DNA of 64,000 bases. Origin: Pseudonocardia sp. EC080619-01 (lineage in GTDB: Bacteria > Actinomycetota > Actinomycetes > Mycobacteriales > Pseudonocardiaceae). Both the position numbers and the translations under genes were made by a program. The notes beneath the pieces were generated by a model, which saw only the letters and a list, made by a program, of their open reading frames with translations, was not told the DNA's origin and did not search any database. This document shows, piece after piece, positions 57,192-64,000 of the stretch (positions are counted from its first letter, which is position 1; every line of letters starts with the position of its first letter). The stretch is from contig NZ_CP012184.1 in NCBI RefSeq assembly GCF_001420995.1, forward strand, positions 2,712,501 through 2,776,500. Reading direction: 5' to 3'.

Positions 57192-59954
57192 ATGTCCACC
57201 GCTGCCGCCGCTGCGCGGCCCGCCGCCGCGAGCGCCGACGGAGAGCTGACGCACCGGCAGATCCTCACCGTCCTGGGTGGACTGATGCTGGGAATGTTCC
57301 TGGCCGCCCTGGACCAGACGGTCGTGTCGACCGCCATCCGCACGATCGCCGACGACCTCTCCGGCCTGTCCCTGCAGGCCTGGGCGACCACGGCGTTCCT
57401 CATCACCAGCACGATCACGACGCCGCTCTACGGCAAGCTCTCCGACATCTTCGGCCGCAAGCCGCTGTTCATGACCGCGATCTCGATCTTCCTGATCGGC
57501 TCGGTGGCCTGCACCCTGGCCTGGTCGATGTACTCCCTCGCCGCGTTCCGTGCGCTGCAGGGCCTCGGCGCCGGTGGCCTCATGTCGCTGGCGCTGACCA
57601 TCCTCGGTGACATCGTGCCGCCGCGGGAGCGGGCCCGGTACCAGGGCTTCTTCCTGGCCGTGTTCGGCACGTCCAGCGTCATCGGCCCGGTCGTCGGCGG
57701 CCTGCTGTCCGGTGTGGACACCATCGCCGGGATCGACGGGTGGCGCTGGATCTTCCTGGTCAACGTCCCCATCGGACTGATCGCCCTGGTCGTCGTGCAG
57801 CGGGTGCTCAACATCCCGCACGTCCCGCGGAAGGCGCGGATCGACTGGCCCGGCGCGATCGCGCTGGCGCTGTGCCTGGTGCCGCTGCTGATCGTCGCCG
57901 AGCAGGGCCGCGAGTGGGGCTGGGACTCCACGAACTCGATCGTCTGCTACGTCATCGGCGGGATCGGGCTGCTGCTCTTCCTGCTGGCCGAGCGGGCCTA
58001 CGGCGACGACGCGCTGCTCCCGCTCCGGCTGTTCCGCACCGGTGTCTTCTCGCTGTCCAGCGTCATCAACCTGATGATCGGCATGGCGATGTTCGGCGGG
58101 ATCGCACTGCTCCCGCAGTTCCTGCAGATCGTGCACGGCGCGACGCCGATCGAGGCCGGCTTCATGATGCTGCCGCTGGTCGGCGGGATCATGGTCGCCT
58201 CGGTGCTGTCCGGCCAGCTGACCTCGCGGACCGGTCGCTACAAGATCTTCCCGGTGATCGGCACCGCGCTGATCACCGTCGCGATGGTGCTGCTGTGGCT
58301 GACCGTCACACCGGAGATCCCGCTGCCGCAGCTCTTCGCCACGATGGCGGTCCTCGGCCTCGGCCTCGGCCTGTGCATGCAGACCCTGGTGCTGGCCGTC
58401 CAGAACGCGATGCCGGCCCGCGACATGGGCGTGACGACCTCGGCCGTCACCTTCTTCCGGCAGATGGGCGGCACGCTGGGCACCGCCGTGTTCCTCTCGG
58501 TGGTGTTCTCCACCGCCGGGGACCGGATCGGTGAGGCGCTGCGCTCCGCGATGGGCACCGCAGGCTTCCAGGCGGCGGTGACCGATCCGGCCGTGCTCGC
58601 CGACCCGGCGAACCGGCAGGTGGTCGAGGGGCTGCAGACCGGCGCGATCAACTCGTCGGTGCTGAGCGACTCGTCGTTCCTGCAGCAGATCGACCCGCGG
58701 CTCGCCGCCCCCTTCCAGGAGGGCTTCACCAGCTCGATGACGCTGGCGTTCCTCATCGCCGCCGTCGTGATCGCGGCCGCGTTCGTGCTGGTGCTGTTCG
58801 TGAAGGAGCTGCCGCTGCGGACGATGTCCGGTGCGCAGGCCGCGCGGGCGGAGGCCCAGGCCGGTGCGTCGGCGAGCCTCCCCACCGGTGACGCGACGAC
58901 CGCGGCCCCGGTGCCCGCCCCGGCCGGTCGCGGTGCGGGCGTCGAGCCCGGCCGCGCGATCGACGCCCCGCCCACCACGCCGATCCCGGTGATCGGCCGT
59001 GCCGACGGCTCCCGCAACGGCACGCCGCAGCCCGACGGCGCCGCACACCCGGCTCCCGCCACCGGGCAGCCGGCAGCCGCACCGGTCGCGCCGCCCGCGC
59101 CCGCGGCGGCCCCGCCGGCCCGGGGCGGCGGCCCGGCCGTCACCGGACGCGTGCAGCACGGTTCCGGTGACGCGCTCACCGGGGCGGTCGTCACCGTCGC
59201 CCGGCTGTCGGGTGACCAGGTCGGCCGCACCACCACCGACGACGACGGCCACTACCGGATCGCGCTCGACGGCCCGGGCCGCTACCTGGTCGTCGCCGCC
59301 TCCGGCGCGCTGCCGCCGCACGCCGCGACGGTGTCGGTGGGCACCGAGCCCGTCCGGCACGACGTGCGGCTGGCCGGTGGCAGCGGGATCCACGGGACCG
59401 TGCAGGACGCGGCCGGCCACGGCGCGGCGGGCGTGACCGTCTCGCTGATCGACGCCGGTGGCGACGTCGCCGCGTCGGGCCGCTCCGGCGAGGCCGGGCG
59501 CTACGCCCTCACCGGGGTGCCGTCCGGGCGGTACACGCTGACGGCCGTCGGCGAGGGGGTCGATCCGGTCGCGGTCGGGGTGGAGGTCCCGGCCACCGGC
59601 TCCGCACTGCAGGACCTGCGGCTGCCGCAGCGCTCGCGCCTCACCGGCCGGGTGACCGCCGCACCGGACGGCCTGCCGGTCGGCCAGGCGCTCGCCACCC
59701 TGATCGACTCCGAGGGTGCGGTCGTCGGGTCGCGGCTGTCCGGACCCGACGGCACCTTCACCTTCGAGGGCCTCGCCGCGGGGAGCTACACGCTCGCGAC
59801 CAGCGGCTACCCGCCGGTGGCGACCGTCGTCGCGCTGGAGCCGGGCCGGGTGACCCACTCCGACGTGGAGTTCCCGCACCCGCTCGACGAGCCCGGCCCC
59901 GTCCCGTCGCCGAACGGCAACGGCCGGCACGTCCGGGAGGGTGACCCCCGGTAG
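57192..59954 (+). CDS. DHA2-type MFS drug exporter fused to three carboxypeptidase-regulatory-like (Ig-fold) domains
   Basis: The 920-residue protein has a 14-helix DHA2 core in residues about 20-545: LAALDQTVVSTAIRTIADDL near the start, motif A LYGKLSDIFGRKPLF and motif C-like SSVIGPVVGGLLSG. After a Pro/Ala linker (about 560-645) come three repeats of about 80 residues, each with an LTGxV/VTGRV-type opening, a DGHYRIALDGPGRY-like GxY strand and a GVPSGRYTL- or GLAAGSYTL-type turn. Such domains are usually extracellular, whereas a 14-helix topology would put the C-terminus inside. It is coupled to the MarR gene with no gap. It probably exports hydrophobic drugs or lipids. Confidence 0.87.
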   Translation: MSTAAAAARPAAASADGELTHRQILTVLGGLMLGMFLAALDQTVVSTAIRTIADDLSGLSLQAWATTAFLITSTITTPLYGKLSDIFGRKPLFMTAISIFLIGSVACTLAWSMYSLAAFRALQGLGAGGLMSLALTILGDIVPPRERARYQGFFLAVFGTSSVIGPVVGGLLSGVDTIAGIDGWRWIFLVNVPIGLIALVVVQRVLNIPHVPRKARIDWPGAIALALCLVPLLIVAEQGREWGWDSTNSIVCYVIGGIGLLLFLLAERAYGDDALLPLRLFRTGVFSLSSVINLMIGMAMFGGIALLPQFLQIVHGATPIEAGFMMLPLVGGIMVASVLSGQLTSRTGRYKIFPVIGTALITVAMVLLWLTVTPEIPLPQLFATMAVLGLGLGLCMQTLVLAVQNAMPARDMGVTTSAVTFFRQMGGTLGTAVFLSVVFSTAGDRIGEALRSAMGTAGFQAAVTDPAVLADPANRQVVEGLQTGAINSSVLSDSSFLQQIDPRLAAPFQEGFTSSMTLAFLIAAVVIAAAFVLVLFVKELPLRTMSGAQAARAEAQAGASASLPTGDATTAAPVPAPAGRGAGVEPGRAIDAPPTTPIPVIGRADGSRNGTPQPDGAAHPAPATGQPAAAPVAPPAPAAAPPARGGGPAVTGRVQHGSGDALTGAVVTVARLSGDQVGRTTTDDDGHYRIALDGPGRYLVVAASGALPPHAATVSVGTEPVRHDVRLAGGSGIHGTVQDAAGHGAAGVTVSLIDAGGDVAASGRSGEAGRYALTGVPSGRYTLTAVGEGVDPVAVGVEVPATGSALQDLRLPQRSRLTGRVTAAPDGLPVGQALATLIDSEGAVVGSRLSGPDGTFTFEGLAAGSYTLATSGYPPVATVVALEPGRVTHSDVEFPHPLDEPGPVPSPNGNGRHVREGDPR

Positions 59955-59965
59955 GGGTTCCACGT

Positions 59966-60008
59966 GGAACGGCCCGGCACCCGAGCAGGAGGGGTGCCGG
60001 GCCGTTCC
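59966..60008. terminator. 17-bp perfect hairpin terminator
   Basis: The arms GGAACGGCCCGGCACCC (59966-59982) and its exact complement (59992-60008) enclose a 9-base loop. It lies 12 bases after the MFS stop and 30 before the stop of the convergent gamma-glutamyltransferase gene, so it can end both transcripts. Confidence 0.8.
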
Positions 60009-60037
60009 CGTCGAACGCCCGAGTGCACGGCCGGTCG

Positions 60038-61864
60038 CTACACCGCGATCGCGGCGCCCACCCCGGACCGCGGGTCCACCGCCGCGTGCAGCGTCCCGGC
60101 GCCACCGCCACCGGGCACCGCGTCGCCCCGGCCGGCCGCACACATCCGCCCGAGCGCCCACGGCCCGGCGTCGTCGACCGCGTGCCCGCGGTCCCGCAGC
60201 GACGCCAGGGTCGCCGCGCCGAGCCGCGACTCGACGACCAGCCCGTGCGGCTCCCACCCGCGCGGCGCGAACGACGCCGGGAAGGCCGTCGAGTGCCAGG
60301 CCGGGGCGTCGATCGCGGCCTGCAGGTCCAGGTCACCGTGGATCATCGCGAGCAGGAAGCACAGCTGCCACTGGTCCTGCTGGTCGCCGCCCGGGGTCCC
60401 GAACGCGACCGCGGGCTCGCCGTCGCGCAGCGCCAGCGACGGGCTGAGCGTGGTCCGCGGCATCCGGCCCGGGGCCAGCGAACTCGCGAGGCCCTCCTCC
60501 AGCCAGGACATCTGACCGCGGGTGCCCAGGCAGAACCCGAGCGACGGGATGGTCGGCGAGGACTGCAGCCAGCCACCGGACGGCGTCACCGAGACCATGT
60601 TCCCGGCGGCGTCGACGACGTCGACGTGCACGGTGTCCCCGCGGGCGACCCCGTCCCGGCTCACCGTCGGCTCGCCGGTGCCGGGCCCCTCCGTGCCCGA
60701 GCCGCGGGCGGCACCCGGGGTGGCGGCGTGGCGGCCGATCCGCGGCTCGCGCCCGCCCGGGGAACCCGGCCGCAGCCCGGGATCGGACGTCGCTCCGAGC
60801 AGCGCCCGCCGGGCGTCGGTGTAGGGATCGGAGAGCAGGTCCGCGACGACGCCGTCGCCGCCGGGGTCGCCGTACCAGGCCTCCCGGTCGGCGAACGCCA
60901 GCTTCGCGGCCTCGGCGGCGAGGTGCACGGTGTCCGCGGTCGCGACACCGCCGGGCAGCTCGACGCCGGTACCGGCCAGCAGCCGCAGCTGCTGCAGCAG
61001 CACCGGGCCCTGCGACCACGGCCCGCACTTGGCCACCGACCAGCCCCGGCCCGCGTCGGCGACCAGGGCCGGCTCGTAGTGCGCCGACCAGCCGGCCAGG
61101 TCGTCGGCGGTGAGCAGGCCCGTGCGGTCGAGCCCCGTCTCGTCGCGGACCGGGGTGGTCGCGCAGAAGCGTCCGATCTCCTCGGCGACGAAGCCGCGGT
61201 ACCAGGCGTCGCGGGCCGCGTCGATCCGCGCCTCCCTGCTCGGGCCGGTCGCGGCGGCGAGCAGCCGCCGCCAGGTCTCGGCCAGCGCGGGGAGCCGGAC
61301 GGTCTCGCCCGGTGCCGGGACGCGGCCGTCGGGCAGCCAGGTCGCCGCCGACGTCGGCCAGTGCGCGCGGAAGTGGCCGGCGACCGTCGCCAGCGCGGCG
61401 GAGATCCGCGGGACCAGCGGGAACCCGCCCGCGGCGTAGCCGAGCGCCGGTTCGAGCACGTCGGCGAGCTCCCAGGTGCCGTGGTCCCGCAGCAGGGTCA
61501 GCCAGCCGTCCCAGGCGCCGGGAACGGTGGCCGGGAGCAGGCCGGTCCCCGGGACGGTCTCGCAGCCGGCGTCGCGCATCCGGTCGATCGTCGCCGCGGC
61601 CGGGGCGACGCCCTGGGCGCACAGCACCGTCGGGGACGGGTCGGCGGCGGTGACGAACACCGCGGGGAGCTCACCGCCGGGGCCGCACAGGTGCGGTTCG
61701 ACGACCTGCAGGACGAACCCGCAGCTCACCGCCGCGTCGAAGGCGTTTCCGCCCCGGGCGAGCACGGTCGCCGCGGCGGCGGTGCCGAGATGGTGGGTGC
61801 TGCTGACCGCGCCACGCGGGCCGATCCGGTCGTATCCACGGGGAGCCACGCCCCGCATCGTCAC
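60038..61864 (-). CDS. Gamma-glutamyltransferase family protein
   Basis: The 608-residue Ntn-hydrolase precursor would self-cleave into two subunits. The large-subunit part has ATVLARGGNAFDAAVSCGFV and EPHLCGPGGELPAVFV. The nucleophile threonine is predicted in VARGDTVHVDVVDAAGNMVS, followed by GFCLGTRGQMSWL. C-terminal MPRTTLSPSLALRDGEP and FGTPGGDQQDQWQLCFLLAM are family features. No signal peptide is evident, so it may be cytosolic, unlike most secreted GGTs. GTG 61864 overlaps the nuclease stop (GTGA); ATG 61858 is the alternative start. The natural substrate is unknown (glutathione-like thiols are scarce in actinomycetes). Confidence 0.85.
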   Translation of the reverse strand: MTMRGVAPRGYDRIGPRGAVSSTHHLGTAAAATVLARGGNAFDAAVSCGFVLQVVEPHLCGPGGELPAVFVTAADPSPTVLCAQGVAPAAATIDRMRDAGCETVPGTGLLPATVPGAWDGWLTLLRDHGTWELADVLEPALGYAAGGFPLVPRISAALATVAGHFRAHWPTSAATWLPDGRVPAPGETVRLPALAETWRRLLAAATGPSREARIDAARDAWYRGFVAEEIGRFCATTPVRDETGLDRTGLLTADDLAGWSAHYEPALVADAGRGWSVAKCGPWSQGPVLLQQLRLLAGTGVELPGGVATADTVHLAAEAAKLAFADREAWYGDPGGDGVVADLLSDPYTDARRALLGATSDPGLRPGSPGGREPRIGRHAATPGAARGSGTEGPGTGEPTVSRDGVARGDTVHVDVVDAAGNMVSVTPSGGWLQSSPTIPSLGFCLGTRGQMSWLEEGLASSLAPGRMPRTTLSPSLALRDGEPAVAFGTPGGDQQDQWQLCFLLAMIHGDLDLQAAIDAPAWHSTAFPASFAPRGWEPHGLVVESRLGAATLASLRDRGHAVDDAGPWALGRMCAAGRGDAVPGGGGAGTLHAAVDPRSGVGAAIAV

Positions 61865-63648
61865 ACGGGCAGGTCGGTCAGCTCCGTCACCAGTGGCACC
61901 TCGAGCACCCGATCCGACGACATCCACTCCCGCAGCGCCTGGGTCGCCAGCACGTCGTCGGTGTTGTAGCCGAGCAGCCGCTCGCGCTGCGCGGGATCGG
62001 GCTCGCCGCCCTCCAGCGCGACGGCGTCGCGGTACCACCGCATCGAGTTCTCCCCGCCGGCCTCCGGGTCCCGCCAGGAGAAGCCCGCCGCGGGCGCGAT
62101 CTTCTTCAGTCCCTTGCCCTGCGCACACAGGAACCAGGTCGACACGACGCCGTAGAGATCGACCCAGCACGGGTCCTCGATGAACTCGCGGACCTGTGCC
62201 TCGGTCGGGACGCCGGGCATCCCGGCGAACCGGTGCGCCGACGACAGCATCCACCGGTTCTCGGCCTGCTCGTTGTAGCAGTAGGCGGCGAACGACCGGC
62301 CCGACGCGCGGGCGGCCGCGCGGATCCCGGACAGCCACGTCCAGAACTCGCCGAACGAGCGGCCCTCGTCGCGCGTGGGGAGCGGGTCCCAGGTGGCGAA
62401 CGCGCGGTAGCCCGGGTCGGGGTCGCCGTCGCGCGCCCCGCCGGGCAGCGACAGCAACGCTCCCCAGAGGTACGCGCCGGACTCGCCGAAGCTCTCCATG
62501 TCGACGTCGACCTCGACGTCGGCACGCGGCACCTCCACCCGCGGCACCCGGCGGGCCACGGCCAGCCCGTGCCTGCGGGCCCGCGCCAGTGCCACGAGAT
62601 CCCCGAACGGCGGTCCGGGCAACGGCGCGGCCAGCTCCGACGGCGGGTCGGCCGGATCCAGCCCGGCCAGTCCGGCGACGGTCGCCACACCGGCCGACCG
62701 CAGCAGCCGCGCCGTCTCGCCGTGGGCGACCAGGCTGACGTCGTCGGCGCTCTCCAGGGCGGCCTCGCACGTGGGCCACCAAGGGCAGCGGCGGCACTCG
62801 GTGATCCGCGACGGCGCCGCGAGCGCCGGCCCCCCGGCCGCGGCCGACCGGGCGACCGCGGCGCGGTCGGCGAACCGGACGTCGTACTCCTCCAGGGTGG
62901 AACGCCCACCCGGCCAGTGCCCGGTGTCCAGGTCGTGCCAGACGACGACGTCGGCATCCAGCCCGATCACCCCGCCGAGCCGCGGCGCGGGCTCCGGCGG
63001 CGCCCAGCCCGCGGCCTCCAGCAGCCGGGTCAGCTGGGCCAGGGCCAGGAGGTCGCGGGGCTGCGAGCGGACCTTGCGGTCCGGGTCGTGCCGGGCGCGC
63101 TGCGGCCAGGGGTCGGTGACCGCCGTGGTCCGGGCGCCCTCGCCGGGATCGGTGATGCGCCGCCGCACGACGAGCAGCGGGACGTAGCCGCCGCCGGGCG
63201 CCCGCACCAGGAGCTCCGCGGTGCCGCGGCGGTCGTCGTCGAGCGGGAGCACGGCACCCCAGATCAGCGGGGTGCCCGCCGCCACCAGTTCCGCCGTCCG
63301 GGCGGCCCGCGCCGCGCGGGACCCGGCGGGTGGCCCGGACGCCTCGCCGTCGGACGCGGCCGCGACCGGGACGCCCGCCGGACCCTCCGCCGTGGCCGGG
63401 CCCGTCGCGCCGCCGGGCCAGGTGCTCGCCCAGTCCCCGCCCCAGGTGCCGGCCAGCAGCTCGCCGATCCGCGCGCGGTGCGCGGCCGCGTCGGCCCGGC
63501 GCTGCTCGATCGCGGGGTCGGGCAGGGCCCGGGGTGCACCGCTCGCCGACGGGTCGTGGTCCAGGTGCACCCGGCGGCGGCACCCGGTCAGCGCGGCGGC
63601 GTCGAGCAGGACGCGCGGCGCCGCACGGGATCCGGTCGAGGTGCTCAC
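61861..63648 (-). CDS. TM0106-type RecB-like nuclease with Cys cluster and RNase H-like domain
   Basis: The 595-residue protein has an N-terminal RecB-like nuclease half. A lone cysteine early on (LLDAALTGCRRRVHLDHD-like region) and a later CRRCPWWPTC cluster are the arrangement of a Fe-S-bearing nuclease (AddB/Cas4-like). The C-terminal third contains VEVDVDMESFGESGAYLWGA and LLGYNTDDVLATQALREWM, matching a DEDD exonuclease-type RNase H-like fold. Both halves could act on DNA. GTG 63648 is supported by a TACCCT -10 element 8 bases upstream. It is translationally coupled to the gamma-glutamyltransferase gene, whose function seems unrelated. Confidence 0.78.
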   Translation of the reverse strand: MSTSTGSRAAPRVLLDAAALTGCRRRVHLDHDPSASGAPRALPDPAIEQRRADAAAHRARIGELLAGTWGGDWASTWPGGATGPATAEGPAGVPVAAASDGEASGPPAGSRAARAARTAELVAAGTPLIWGAVLPLDDDRRGTAELLVRAPGGGYVPLLVVRRRITDPGEGARTTAVTDPWPQRARHDPDRKVRSQPRDLLALAQLTRLLEAAGWAPPEPAPRLGGVIGLDADVVVWHDLDTGHWPGGRSTLEEYDVRFADRAAVARSAAAGGPALAAPSRITECRRCPWWPTCEAALESADDVSLVAHGETARLLRSAGVATVAGLAGLDPADPPSELAAPLPGPPFGDLVALARARRHGLAVARRVPRVEVPRADVEVDVDMESFGESGAYLWGALLSLPGGARDGDPDPGYRAFATWDPLPTRDEGRSFGEFWTWLSGIRAAARASGRSFAAYCYNEQAENRWMLSSAHRFAGMPGVPTEAQVREFIEDPCWVDLYGVVSTWFLCAQGKGLKKIAPAAGFSWRDPEAGGENSMRWYRDAVALEGGEPDPAQRERLLGYNTDDVLATQALREWMSSDRVLEVPLVTELTDLPV

Positions 63649-63656
63649 GGTGGTCG

Positions 63657-63662
63657 AGGGTA
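63657..63662 (-). promoter_or_regulatory. Candidate -10 element (TACCCT, minus strand) for the nuclease gene
   Basis: On the minus strand TACCCT ends 8 bases before GTG 63648, again consistent with a leaderless or nearly leaderless transcript. No good -35 is seen. Confidence 0.4.
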
Positions 63663-63815
63663 GAGACCGTCCCCGACAGTTCCGACGGGTACCGATCCGG
63701 TGGACGACGCCGTCACTCCGCGGTGTCGGACCTGCGCGGGCGGTGGGACGGGCCTTAGGCTCCGGCGACGACATCGCGATCAACTGTGGTCGGACCGACC
63801 CCGGGAGGACACGAC

Positions 63816-64000
63816 ATGGGACTGCTGCGCAGGAAGCCGCGCGCCGGCGAGCGCGCCGCCGCGGCGACCAGGGAGGCGGCGGTCGACGCGTCCGAGCGGG
63901 TGCACACCGCCGCCGTGCAGACCGCCGAGTTCACCAAGGAGACCGCGGACCTGGCGTCGGAGAAGCTGCACCGCCGGGCCGTGAAGGCGCGCCGCCGGGC
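63816..64000 (+). CDS. Alanine/arginine-rich hypothetical protein (partial at right edge)
   Basis: From ATG 63816 the frame is open to the window end (61 codons). The visible part, MGLLRRKPRAGERAAAATRE then TAAVQTAEFTKETADLASEK, is amphipathic, Ala-rich and charged, as in small helical or apolipoprotein-like proteins. GGGAGGA lies 5 bases before the ATG, so a real gene start is likely. The family cannot be told from this fragment. It is divergent from the nuclease gene. Confidence 0.6.
   Translation, partial: MGLLRRKPRAGERAAAATREAAVDASERVHTAAVQTAEFTKETADLASEKLHRRAVKARRR

Noticed and set aside
56661..60257. 1198-residue minus-strand open frame
   Set aside because: It is antisense to the MarR and MFS genes, with His/Arg/Gly-rich composition and no domain; a shadow of high GC3.
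1..64000. CRISPR arrays, tRNA, rRNA or insertion sequences
   Set aside because: No regularly spaced repeats, no cloverleaf-like T-loop and anticodon arrangement, no transposase gene or terminal inverted repeat pair was found by eye; a tRNA scan would settle the second.

Overview
The window comes from a very GC-rich actinomycete with an arabinogalactan-type cell wall, most plausibly Pseudonocardia or a close relative in the Pseudonocardiales/Mycobacteriales. That placement is an inference. It rests on an AftA-type arabinofuranosyltransferase, a UbiA/PAP2 pair for decaprenyl-phosphoryl-ribose, a PpgS plus DUF2304 pair with GalE, and a block (about 30.2-39.2 kb) whose gene order matches my recollection of M. 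tuberculosis Rv3835-Rv3841 (septum-formation protein, metallopeptidase, phosphoglycerate mutase, pheA, IdeR-controlled DUF2470 gene, ferritin). No rRNA, tRNA, CRISPR array, insertion sequence or prophage was seen.

0-28 kb is an envelope-glycan region. It opens with the end of a methyltransferase gene, aftA, and two GT2 glycosyltransferase paralogues flanking a GT-C membrane glycosyltransferase. A complete pseudaminic-acid-type set follows: pseB, pseC, a Wzx-like flippase, an SpsF/PseF-like cytidylyltransferase, a PseG-PseH fusion, and, beyond a 6-kb interruption, pseI coupled to a NanM-type sugar O-methyltransferase. A gene of unknown family at 6298 is a candidate transferase. The interruption (13.35-19.2 kb) is a tightly overlapping operon for a BioMNY biotin transporter that also encodes an AMP-forming acyl ligase and an atypical thiolase, then a GbsR/MarR regulator with an exposed palindromic operator and an alpha/beta hydrolase. 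After pseI and the methyltransferase come ppgS, its DUF2304 partner, galE, ubiA, a PAP2 phosphatase, a HAD phosphatase and a GT1 glycosyltransferase.

27.6-30 kb holds a DUF350 / ATP-grasp / DUF1190-like trio resembling E. coli yjfL-yjfC-yjfM. 30.2-39.2 kb is the conserved chromosomal block, including a DtxR/IdeR box before the DUF2470 gene and a ferritin gene. 39.2-44.9 kb holds a SEC-C/DUF5926 protein, a P450, three roadblock-type genes (the first broken), a DUF4328 protein and a rhodanese.

45-54.5 kb is a monocarboxylate-uptake region: two sodium/solute symporters, each paired with a DUF485-type partner, plus a LytTR response regulator and a LytS-type histidine kinase separated by an SppA-like protease gene. 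54.5-64 kb holds a Fpg/Nei glycosylase, small envelope proteins, a MarR-MFS efflux pair in which the pump carries three Ig-like domains, a gamma-glutamyltransferase, a TM0106-type RecB-like nuclease and the start of an alanine-rich protein.

Many genes overlap by 4 bp (ATGA or GTGA), which points to translational coupling. Several convergent pairs end in a hairpin that contains both stop codons. All family names come from motif recognition by eye; no database search was run.
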